Shown: piece after piece, positions 1 to 5,961 of the stretch | How positions within the stretch are numbered: the stretch's first letter is position 1 | How the letters are laid out: each line of letters starts with the position of its first letter | NCBI GenBank assembly: GCA_031290405.1 | Contig: JAITNO010000155.1 | Location: 1-6,238, forward strand | Reading direction: 5' to 3' | Source of the DNA: Spirochaetaceae bacterium | GTDB lineage: Bacteria; Spirochaetota; Spirochaetia; Treponematales; Breznakiellaceae | Length of the DNA stretch: 6,238 bases | Made by a program: the position numbers and the translations under genes | Notes under the pieces: model-generated | What the model was told of the DNA's origin: nothing | Database searches by the model: none | The model's input: the letters and a program-made list of their open reading frames with translations, nothing else

Positions 1-1110
1 GTGGACGCGGCGGCGCGCCCCGCCGGCCTCTACGAGGATAACAACCCCTGGCCGATTGCCGGCGTCGGTATGACCGGCGCGAGCGCGAACGACCTGGCGG
101 CGGCCCTCACCTACCTCAACACCAACGGCGTGGCGGGCAAGTATGGCGCCTACACCGTCCGCCTGGGCGTCGACCCAACGCTGCCCGTTTATCCTGGCGC
201 AAAAATCACGCTGGGGGGCATCCCTTCGGCGAACAGTTACGCGGCCATCAAGCAAACGAGGATCATCATAGAAGGAACGACCGGGGCCGCCGTCATCATG
301 CCGCTGACTGACGTTCTGTGGACGCTGCTTGACAACAATACGGTGAGCAACGGGAACGGTGTCGCGCAGGAGCTGGTCAAGAGCGCTACGCCCGGCTCCA
401 CCGAATGGGTCGTCCCCTGGGATGACGACTACCTTATCGAACTGAACGGCGCCGCTGGCGGTAACGGGTATGGTGCGGGCGGCAAAGGCGGGTACATCAA
501 AGGCACGATACATCTTGCAAAAGGCGTCGTGTATACGATTAACGTTGGTGGCGCGGGCGGGAACCAAACAGGCGGCGCCAGCGCTACCGGCGGTACCGGC
601 GGTTTTAATGGCGGCGGCAAAGGCGGTGACGTTTACACCGGTACCAATGCCGGTGGCGGCGGCGGGGGCGCGACAGATATAAGAACAGTCGGCGGCGATT
701 ATGCAACGAGAATAATCGTCGCGGGCGGTGGAGGTGGAGGCTCACAGCAAGTCACCGGTCACGCCATGACGGGCGGAAATGCGGGGAACGGCGCGGGCGG
801 CAGCGGGGGGGCTGGTATCTCGACGAGTGGCAACCCAGGCCGCGCAGGCGCTACCTTAGTAAGCGGAAACGCGAATGGCATAGGCGGCGCCGGTTCCAAT
901 GGCAATGGCAGCGCTTATCAAGGCGGTGGTGGTGGCGGCGGCGGCTACTATGGCGCATACGGTGGTATCGCCGCCCAATCAGCCGGCGGCGGCTCAACCT
1001 GGGCCGACACAGGCGACGGAATGTTCACCAACGTAACGCCTCCGGCAAACGGCGCGGGCGCTCACACCGGCAACGGCAGCGTCAGGATAATCGCGCTGAT
1101 GCGGCAGTAG
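1..1110 (+). CDS. Glycine-rich domain (ALK/LTK GRD-like) protein, 5'-truncated
   Basis: The reading frame is open from base 1 to a TAG stop, giving 369 visible residues. The GTG at base 1 is probably just an internal Val codon, so the N terminus, and any signal peptide, lies outside the window. Residues about 135-369 look like the Gly-rich domain family (Pfam Gly_rich, PF12810) that also occurs in the receptor kinases ALK and LTK. The visible family hallmarks are a leading beta-strand (TEWVVPW), GGKGGYIKG, YTINVGGAGG, GGFNGGGKGG, GGGGGATDIR and RIIVAGGGGGG, and a closing strand GNGSVRIIALM at the C terminus. Residues about 1-130 are not low-complexity (AYTVRLGVDPTLP, RIIIEGTTGAAVIM) and could be a beta-rich repeat of a surface protein, but I do not recognise that part. 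Bacterial members of the family are usually exported, so a cell-surface or secreted role is likely, and the ligand is unknown. There is no transmembrane segment or sorting signal at the C terminus. The glycine-rich domain call is firm; the function is not. Confidence 0.8.
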   Translation: MDAAARPAGLYEDNNPWPIAGVGMTGASANDLAAALTYLNTNGVAGKYGAYTVRLGVDPTLPVYPGAKITLGGIPSANSYAAIKQTRIIIEGTTGAAVIMPLTDVLWTLLDNNTVSNGNGVAQELVKSATPGSTEWVVPWDDDYLIELNGAAGGNGYGAGGKGGYIKGTIHLAKGVVYTINVGGAGGNQTGGASATGGTGGFNGGGKGGDVYTGTNAGGGGGGATDIRTVGGDYATRIIVAGGGGGGSQQVTGHAMTGGNAGNGAGGSGGAGISTSGNPGRAGATLVSGNANGIGGAGSNGNGSAYQGGGGGGGGYYGAYGGIAAQSAGGGSTWADTGDGMFTNVTPPANGAGAHTGNGSVRIIALMRQ

Positions 1111-1134
1111 CAGTGTGTGGGGGGAAGAGGTTAT

Positions 1135-1147
1135 GCCCCTAAGGGGC
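1135..1147. terminator. Short GC hairpin downstream of the glycine-rich gene
   Basis: GCCCC (1135-1139) and GGGGC (1143-1147) form a perfect 5-bp stem around a TAA loop, 24 bases after the stop codon of the glycine-rich gene. No T-run follows it on the plus strand, so it is a poor intrinsic terminator by the usual rule. It may be a processing or stalling structure, or chance in GC-rich DNA. Confidence 0.25.
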
Positions 1148-1202
1148 CTGTAATGGTACGTGTGCTTTCATGCGATGCTCCTTAAAGAAGGAAGAGGGAA
1201 AG

Positions 1203-1222
1203 CCGTCCGCTATAACGGACGG
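1203..1222. repeat. Inverted repeat, 7-bp arms, in the intergenic region
   Basis: CCGTCCG (1203-1209) pairs perfectly with CGGACGG (1216-1222) around the 6-base spacer CTATAA. It lies about 130 bases before the rlpA start. On the plus strand it is followed by AAGGACAAGC, with no T-run. On the minus strand it is followed by CTTTCCCTCTTCC, which is pyrimidine-rich but not a true T-tract. It could be a transcription terminator for the preceding gene, an operator for a dimeric regulator, or neither. Confidence 0.35.
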
Positions 1223-1314
1223 AAGGACAAGCTTCACGTTTTCGGCGCGTCCCTAGCCGTTGCTCATGCTGGGCGCACCAAAAAAGCGGCCGCCTCCCTC
1301 CTGTTGTAAAAGAC

Positions 1315-1343
1315 TTGATATGCGCTTTCATTGCGCCGATACT
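1315..1343 (+). promoter_or_regulatory. Candidate sigma70-type promoter abutting rlpA
   Basis: TTGATA (1315-1320) matches the -35 consensus TTGACA at five of six bases. After a 17-base spacer, GATACT (1338-1343) matches the -10 consensus TATAAT at four of six. Transcription would start around 1349-1351, on or next to the rlpA ATG, which implies a leaderless mRNA. This agrees with the absence of a correctly spaced Shine-Dalgarno sequence before that ATG. It is a motif match only. Confidence 0.3.
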
Positions 1344-1350
1344 TGGAAGT

Positions 1351-2427
1351 ATGAAAAAGATTATCGTGGTTTTTTCTTTCTACCTGTGTGCGGCTGCTTT
1401 TGCCGGAGCGCAAAATCAGCCTTTGCCAGAGCGCAACGGCTTTAGTCAAGAAGGACTTGCTTCGTGGTACGGCGCGGAATTTGCCGGGCGGCCTACGGCG
1501 TCGGGGGAACTCTTCGACCCTGAGCTGCTGACGGCGGCGCACCTTACGCTGCCTTTTGGCACGGTGCTTACGGTTACCAACCTGAACAACAACAATCAGG
1601 TGCAGGTGAAGGTGAACGACCGCGGCCCGTTCGTCAAGAGCAGGATTATTGATGTGTCGCGGGCGGCGGCGGAGAGGCTGGGCATTGTGGAAATCGGGAC
1701 GGCGCAGGTTCGCCTTGAGATGGCGCCGAGGGGGGGCTCTGCGGCGGCCTCCGGTGCGCTGGAGGGGGGCGCTGTTGCGGCGGCGATTCCTCCGTCTGGC
1801 GGCGGCGCCGCGGCGGCCGAGGGGGCGGATTATTCTCCGGTGCCGTCCCCTGGCTCTGCGACGGCGGGGGGGGCGGGGGCAATGACGCTCGAAGCGGCGG
1901 CGCCGACCCAGATTCAGCCGCTGCGCTTGCAGATGTCTCCGGCGCCGGCCTATGTGAGTCCTCCGTCGACGGGGCCCTACCAGCCGTTGCCGACAAGGGG
2001 GACGGCGACGACGCCTGGGGCGCCGGCCAACCCGCTCCTGCCGAGTGTGCAGGCTGTGGCGGCTCCGGCGCTTCCGGCGGCGCCGGTTGCGGCGGCCCCT
2101 GTAGCGGCCCCCGTGGCGGCTGTGGCTCCGGCGGCGGCTCCTGCTGCTGCGGCGGCGGCTCCGACAGCGGCCATCAAAGGCGGCCCCATTGTCCCGGGGA
2201 GGGTCTACCGGCTGCAAATCGGCTCTTTCAAGGTGCCGAAAAACGCCGTGGACGCGTTCGAGCGGCTTACCAACGCCGGCCTGAACCCCTCGTGGGAAAC
2301 GTTCGAGGGATACTACCGAATCGTGCTTGGCGACATTAAGGCGGAAGACGTGCCGGCGGTGGCCGGTAAGCTCGCCGGCGCAGGCTTCAAAGAAGCGATC
2401 GCCCGTCTGGAGCCGCAGGTCAATTAA
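1351..2427 (+). CDS. rlpA: RlpA-like septal lytic transglycosylase with SPOR domain
   Basis: This 358-residue protein begins with an apparent signal peptide (MKKIIVVFSF onward) and a likely signal peptidase I site after Ala-Gly-Ala at residue 20. Cys13 sits in YLC and is not a standard lipobox, unlike the lipoprotein RlpA of enterobacteria. Residues about 33-122 form the RlpA double-psi beta-barrel, with GLASWYG, GRPTASGE, TAAH (His64), LPFGT, VTNLNN and VNDRGPF (Asp90). His64 and Asp90 match the residues considered catalytic in RlpA, which cleaves denuded glycan strands during daughter-cell separation. Residues about 125-280 are a low-complexity Ala/Pro/Gly linker. Residues about 282-354 are a SPOR domain (RLQIGSF at 287-293), which binds denuded septal peptidoglycan. 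The ATG at 1351 is preferred because it begins the signal peptide. An in-frame TTG at 1315 would add 12 residues. GGAAG lies only one base before the ATG, too close to act as a normal ribosome site. The permease gene follows immediately. Confidence 0.93.
   Translation: MKKIIVVFSFYLCAAAFAGAQNQPLPERNGFSQEGLASWYGAEFAGRPTASGELFDPELLTAAHLTLPFGTVLTVTNLNNNNQVQVKVNDRGPFVKSRIIDVSRAAAERLGIVEIGTAQVRLEMAPRGGSAAASGALEGGAVAAAIPPSGGGAAAAEGADYSPVPSPGSATAGGAGAMTLEAAAPTQIQPLRLQMSPAPAYVSPPSTGPYQPLPTRGTATTPGAPANPLLPSVQAVAAPALPAAPVAAAPVAAPVAAVAPAAAPAAAAAAPTAAIKGGPIVPGRVYRLQIGSFKVPKNAVDAFERLTNAGLNPSWETFEGYYRIVLGDIKAEDVPAVAGKLAGAGFKEAIARLEPQVN
1730..1879 (+). repeat. Cluster of poly-G tracts in the rlpA linker
   Basis: The linker-coding DNA contains G7 (1730-1736), G6 (1764-1769), G5 (1821-1825) and G8 (1866-1873), the last followed by C and G5 (1875-1879). 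They encode Gly, Ala and neighbouring residues between the catalytic and SPOR domains. Deleting one G from the G8 tract puts the reading frame onto a TGA at 1883-1885, directly after the tract. Adding one G keeps a Gly/Cys-rich frame open to a TAA at 2337-2339. Either change keeps the catalytic domain and loses the SPOR domain. Whether the tracts vary in length cannot be seen from one sequence. Confidence 0.6.
2076..2163 (+). repeat. Ala/Pro-rich degenerate tandem repeat in rlpA
   Basis: Codons about 243-271 of RlpA run through degenerate units of APVAA, APVAAP and APAAA, written mainly with GCG, GCC, GCT and CCx codons (for example GCGGCCCCTGTAGCGGCCCC). It is an extended, flexible periplasmic tether between the catalytic and SPOR domains. 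The length of such tracts usually varies between relatives. No function beyond spacing is indicated. Confidence 0.55.
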
Positions 2428-3471
2428 ATGAATAAACAAACATTGCGCTCGGACGGCCTCCTCTTGCTTACCGCCCTGATATGGGGCTCCGCGTTCATCG
2501 CCCAGAAAACGGGAATGAGCTATGTGGGGCCGTTCACCTACAACGGCCTCCGCTTCCTCCTGGGGAGTCTTTCGATCCTCCCGCTGATCCTCGTCCTCGA
2601 AAAGAAAAAAAGGAACGGGCGGAACGGGGCGGGCGGCGCGACAACAAAACGACTGCTGCTCTCGTCGGCGCTCGTGGGCGTCTGCATCTTTTTTGCGGTG
2701 AGCATTCAGCAGATCGGCATGATATACACGTCTGTGGCCAACAGCGGTTTCATCACGGGGATGTACGTCGTCATGGTGCCGATATTCGGCATCTTTCTGG
2801 GCAGGAAGACGGGCGTCCCGACGTGGATCGGCGCGGCCCTCGCGTTCATCGGGCTTTTCTTTGTCAGCGTCTTTTCCAATGTGACGGATTTCAACCTGGG
2901 GCTCCTGCCGTCGTCGATAGGACGCGTCGCGCGGAACATGAATAAAGGCGACATACTGATCTTTGTCGCCAGCGTGTTCTGGACGTTTCATGTGCTGGTG
3001 ATCGATGCGTTGGTAAAAAAGGTGGACGCTGTCCTCCTCTCCTTCGGTCAGTTTGTCGTGTGCGGCGTCTTGGCGCTCGCCGCGGCGGCTTTCGATGTTG
3101 CCGGCCTGGTGGGGGCAACCGCCGACGCGGCGGCTTTGGGCGTTCCGCTTGGGCCGGAACTGTTCCGGCCGGGGTTTAGCTTTCAGGCGATACGCGCAGG
3201 CCTTGCGCCGATTTTATACGGCGGCTTGCTTTCGGCGGGTCTGGCATACACCTTGCAGGTCGTGGCCCAGCAATACGCGCCGCCCGCTCACGCCTCGATC
3301 ATCCTCTGCCTGGAATCGGTGTTCGCCGCGATAGGCGGCATACTCTTTATGTCAGAACCGGTGAACGCCGCGAAGCTGACGGGCTTTTTCCTGATGCTCC
3401 TGGGAATGATCGCAACCCAATGGGAGCTCGTCGTCACATGCTCTCCAAAAACGGAATGCAGACAAGATTGA
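2428..3471 (+). CDS. DMT-superfamily (EamA) permease
   Basis: This 347-residue integral membrane protein has the two-repeat EamA layout expected to give about ten transmembrane helices. Repeat one spans roughly residues 9-150, beginning LLLLTALIWGSAFIAQK and including NGLRFLLGSLSILPLIL, SVANSGFITGMYVVMVPIF and WIGAALAFIGLFFVSVF. Repeat two spans about 175-333, with DILIFVASVFWTFHVLVI, ILYGGLLSAGLAYTLQVVAQ, the family-typical LESVFAAIGGILFMSEPV (295-312) and a last helix LTGFFLMLLGMIATQWEL. Charged basic loops (EKKKRNGRNG) follow the inside-positive pattern. DMT members move small metabolites or drugs, and the substrate cannot be inferred here. The ATG directly abuts the rlpA TAA stop, and CAGGT (2416-2420) gives only a weak ribosome site, so translational coupling to rlpA is likely. 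The last 12 codons and the stop overlap the 3' end of argS on the other strand. They encode a hydrophilic tail after the final helix. Confidence 0.92.
   Translation: MNKQTLRSDGLLLLTALIWGSAFIAQKTGMSYVGPFTYNGLRFLLGSLSILPLILVLEKKKRNGRNGAGGATTKRLLLSSALVGVCIFFAVSIQQIGMIYTSVANSGFITGMYVVMVPIFGIFLGRKTGVPTWIGAALAFIGLFFVSVFSNVTDFNLGLLPSSIGRVARNMNKGDILIFVASVFWTFHVLVIDALVKKVDAVLLSFGQFVVCGVLALAAAAFDVAGLVGATADAAALGVPLGPELFRPGFSFQAIRAGLAPILYGGLLSAGLAYTLQVVAQQYAPPAHASIILCLESVFAAIGGILFMSEPVNAAKLTGFFLMLLGMIATQWELVVTCSPKTECRQD
3434..3471. other. Convergent 3' overlap of permease gene and argS
   Basis: The stop of the plus-strand permease (TGA, 3469-3471) lies 38 bp beyond the stop position of minus-strand argS (3434). 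Both C termini look authentic: ArgS ends LESM where the family ends, and the permease tail follows its last membrane helix. There is no room for, and I see no sign of, an intrinsic terminator between the two genes. Confidence 0.85.
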
Positions 3472-5194
3472 ACGCGGCGCGCAGCACGGCGAGCACGGCG
3501 CGGCACAGGGCAAGCCGCGCACGGCTGAGCGCTGCGTCGTCCGCGTTGAGCACGGGACATTCGTGATAAAAATGGGCGAAGCGTTTTGAAAGCTCGTAAA
3601 GATACGAGGTGAGCAGCGAAGGGTTCATCTCCCGCGCCGCCGCCTCGACGGCCGCCGGATAGGCGGCTATCGTTTTGACAAGCTCCCATTCGTCGTCGGA
3701 AACCAGCAACCCAAGCTGAACGCCGGCGCCGCCGCAATCAAGCAATTGTTTCGCCTCATCCTTATGCAATATAGACGAGATCCGCGCGCCCATGTACTGA
3801 AGATAGGGCCCCGTGTTGCCGTTGAACGCCAGCGATTCTTTCGGGTCGAAGAGCATATCGCGTTCCGGCGACGCCTGCAAAAGGTAGTAGTGCAACGCCC
3901 CCAGCGCGATTTTTTCCGCCGTTTGCTTCGCGTCGCCGACAAGTTCTTCGCGGTCTTTGCTTTTAATCTCGGCAAGTGCCATGTCGCGCAGTTGATCGAT
4001 CAGATCGTCGGCGTCGACGACCGTGCCTTCGCGGCTCTTCATCTTGCCTTCGGGAAGGTTCACCATGCCGTAGGACAGATGATGGAGGTCTTTCGTCCAG
4101 GGGAATCCCATCCTGGCAAGCAAGATGAACAACACCTGAAAATGATACCGCTGTTCGCTGCCGACGACATACACAAGTTTGTCAAACGCCCAATCGTCGT
4201 GGCGGAGAATCGCCGTGCCGAAATCCTGCGTTATATAGAGCGATGTGCCGTCTTTACGCAACAGCACTTTTTTATCGAGGTTTTCCGCCGTTAAATCAGC
4301 CTGGATGGAGCCGTCGGCCTCTTTCACCCAGAGCCCTTTTTCCAATCCCTTCAACACTTCCTCTTTGCCGCGCAGATAGGTGTCGCTCTCGAAATAATAG
4401 GCGTCAAAAGAGACGCCCGTTCTGTCGTACGTCTCCTTCATCCCGTCGACCGTCCATTCGTTCATCTTCTTCCAGAGCGCGACCGTTTCCCCGTCGCCGG
4501 CTTCCCATTTGCGCAGGAGCTCCTGCGCCCGCAGGGGCGCGTTTTTATCCTCTTTTTCCATCGCGCTAAAGCGCACATACCAGGCGCCGACATAATGATC
4601 GCTCTTTACACGCGCCGTTTCGGGCGTTTCCCCGTTGCCATGCTCCTTGTAGGCAAGCATCGACTTACAGATGTGTATGCCCCTGTCGTTTATGATGCAA
4701 ACCTTCCGCACTTCGGCGCCGCAGACGGCAAGTATGCGGGAAAGACTCTCCCCCAGCGCGTCGTTGCGGAGGTGCCCCAGATGCAGCGGCTTGTTGGTGT
4801 TCGGGCTTGAAAATTCAACCATGATCCTTTTGCCGCGCAAACTCGTCCTGTTAAAAAAATCATCCGCGTTGTTAAGCGCCGCGTCTATCACGCGCGCGGC
4901 CGTTTGTGCGCGGTCAAGCTTAACATTGACATACGGCCCAAGCGGGAACGCCTCCGCGCCGCCGACGGGGTCCGCTTTGATTTTTTCCACAACCAAAGCG
5001 GCGATCTGCGGCGGCGACCTCTTAAACTTCCGCGCGAAAGGGAACATCGGGAAACCCAGGTCTCCCATCTCCGGCTTGGGCGGGATTTCAACGATAACGT
5101 CTTCGGCGTGCACCGCCCCGTCCATCGTCAAGTCCTTCAGCGCCCGATTCAAGGCGGCGCCGATTTTTTCTTTCCAGAATGATTTTTCGTCCAT
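3434..5194 (-). CDS. argS: Arginyl-tRNA synthetase
   Basis: This 586-residue class Ia synthetase charges tRNA-Arg with arginine in the cytoplasm, and its length is normal for the bacterial enzyme. Residues about 5-95 are the N-terminal tRNA D-loop recognition domain (IPPKPEMGDLGFPMFPFAR). The catalytic Rossmann domain begins VEFSSPNTNKPLHLGHLRND at residue 127, with HLGH (138-141) as the HIGH motif. It continues with INDRG (168-172), ITQDFGTAI (321-329) and VVGSEQRYHFQVLF (343-356). The KMSKS position reads KMKSREG (384-390), in the degenerate style common in ArgRS. The C-terminal DALR anticodon-binding domain starts near GNTGPYLQYMGAR (459-471), includes HFYHECPVL (541-549) and ends LESM, the usual place for this family. 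The ATG is fixed by a GGGGAG ribosome site. It follows pgeF by two bases, so the two are likely cotranscribed. Its 3' end overlaps the convergent permease gene by 38 bp. Confidence 0.97.
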   Translation of the reverse strand: MDEKSFWKEKIGAALNRALKDLTMDGAVHAEDVIVEIPPKPEMGDLGFPMFPFARKFKRSPPQIAALVVEKIKADPVGGAEAFPLGPYVNVKLDRAQTAARVIDAALNNADDFFNRTSLRGKRIMVEFSSPNTNKPLHLGHLRNDALGESLSRILAVCGAEVRKVCIINDRGIHICKSMLAYKEHGNGETPETARVKSDHYVGAWYVRFSAMEKEDKNAPLRAQELLRKWEAGDGETVALWKKMNEWTVDGMKETYDRTGVSFDAYYFESDTYLRGKEEVLKGLEKGLWVKEADGSIQADLTAENLDKKVLLRKDGTSLYITQDFGTAILRHDDWAFDKLVYVVGSEQRYHFQVLFILLARMGFPWTKDLHHLSYGMVNLPEGKMKSREGTVVDADDLIDQLRDMALAEIKSKDREELVGDAKQTAEKIALGALHYYLLQASPERDMLFDPKESLAFNGNTGPYLQYMGARISSILHKDEAKQLLDCGGAGVQLGLLVSDDEWELVKTIAAYPAAVEAAAREMNPSLLTSYLYELSKRFAHFYHECPVLNADDAALSRARLALCRAVLAVLRAAFNLVCIPFLESM

Positions 5195-5196
5195 GC

Positions 5197-5958
5197 TTAA
5201 AAACTCCCCGTCATAGCCAACATCTTGGTAAAGCCCTCTTTTTCGCGGCGGAAGGAGCCAAGCCTTTCATCCGTGAACGTGCAATTCGTACAATACATGA
5301 TGTTTTTCACGCCGCTTGCGATAAGAATATGGGCGTTTGCCGCCCGCATATCAATAGAGTATTCTTTTACGCCGCCCGCCGCCGCTTCACGCACCGCCTC
5401 TCCAAGCGGATAGGCGCCGCCTCTGCCAAAATGAGCGTGAAACTCTTCCGCCCGCGCGCGCTCAACCTGGTAGACGTCACCCTGTATGCACGGCCCCAGG
5501 ATCGCCGAAACATCCCCCGCATCCGTGCCGTACGTTTCTTCCATAAGACGCAGCGCGTTTGCCGCGATGCCGGTACCCTTCCAGCCCGAATGACAGACCG
5601 CAAAGACATTGTGCGCCGTATCGCAGAGATACACCGGAAGGCAGTCGGAAACAGTTACCGCCAGTATCGCCGCAGGAGCGCCCAGAAGACCGTCCGCGCA
5701 TCGCACAAGCTCCGTTTCGCCGCATCGCACCCGTGCGACCTCGCGCGAATGCGTTTGTTTGCAGGAAAAAACCCTGCCTGAATCAACGCCCAGCTTTTCG
5801 TACAACGCCATCCTGTTTTCAGGATGATCCAAGCCCATGTCGCCGGCCGCCTTTGTCGAGATGACGCAGCGCGCGCCGTCAACCTTTTTCCCGTTAAAAG
5901 AAAAATAGAACTCGGCGTAATCATTGGTGTAGGTTAATTCAAAAGGCGCAATGTTCAC
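5197..5958 (-). CDS. pgeF: Polyphenol oxidase/laccase-domain protein, PgeF (YfiH/YlmD) family
   Basis: This 253-residue protein belongs to the cytoplasmic Cu-oxidase_4/TIGR00726 family. Members have been described as multicopper polyphenol oxidases, as purine-nucleoside-active enzymes, and, for E. coli YfiH, as a peptidoglycan editing factor that removes wrong L-Ser from UDP-MurNAc peptide. The metal-site residues are present: His70 in CKQTHS, Cys106 in TVSDCLPV, and His123 in VCHSGWKGTG. GPCIQGDVYQV (155-165) and CTNCTFTDERLGSFRRE (223-239) are the other family blocks. The N-terminal part is the short form: STKAAGDMGLDHPENR replaces the long GVS-PY-LNLG-HVGD stretch of many members. The start is a GTG at 5958. 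A TAA in the same frame lies only one codon further upstream, so no earlier start exists, and the first later ATG would delete conserved sequence. Its ribosome site is weak (AGAAG). It sits three bases after the upstream gene and two before argS. The family assignment is secure; the substrate is not. Confidence 0.93.
   Translation of the reverse strand: MNIAPFELTYTNDYAEFYFSFNGKKVDGARCVISTKAAGDMGLDHPENRMALYEKLGVDSGRVFSCKQTHSREVARVRCGETELVRCADGLLGAPAAILAVTVSDCLPVYLCDTAHNVFAVCHSGWKGTGIAANALRLMEETYGTDAGDVSAILGPCIQGDVYQVERARAEEFHAHFGRGGAYPLGEAVREAAAGGVKEYSIDMRAANAHILIASGVKNIMYCTNCTFTDERLGSFRREKEGFTKMLAMTGSF
5204..5209 (-). promoter_or_regulatory. Shine-Dalgarno site of argS, inside pgeF
   Basis: Read on the minus strand, GGGGAG stands nine bases before the argS ATG at 5194. 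It lies in the last Gly-Ser codons of pgeF, just before its Phe codon and TAA stop. This fixes the argS start and suggests that translation of the two genes is coupled. Confidence 0.7.
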
Positions 5959-5961
5959 GAT

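Noticed and set aside
440..1080. Dense GGC/GGT repeats that could be mistaken for a CRISPR array or minisatellite
   Set aside because: There are no regular repeat-spacer units. The pattern comes from glycine codons in an intact reading frame with Gly-rich domain motifs.
1286..1293. GCGGCCGC palindrome beside an A6 run, resembling a minus-strand terminator
   Set aside because: The palindrome has no loop and cannot form a usable hairpin before the T-run. It is more likely a chance restriction-type palindrome in GC-rich DNA.
1384..1392. Possible lipobox at Cys13 (YLC) of RlpA
   Set aside because: Leu directly before the Cys and Tyr at -2 do not fit the usual lipobox, even in its relaxed form, while Ala-Gly-Ala at 18-20 is a good signal peptidase I site.
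1264..2991. A 575-codon open frame on the minus strand opposite rlpA and the permease
   Set aside because: It is rich in Arg and His with no recognisable domain and lies antisense to two well-supported genes. High GC and the Ala/Gly/Pro linker suppress stop codons on the opposite strand.
3746..4294. A 182-codon plus-strand frame inside argS
   Set aside because: It is a reverse-strand shadow of the conserved ArgRS catalytic and anticodon regions and has no coding features of its own.
5179..5781. A 200-codon plus-strand frame opposite pgeF
   Set aside because: It is an antisense shadow of pgeF, Arg/Ala-rich, with no family motifs.
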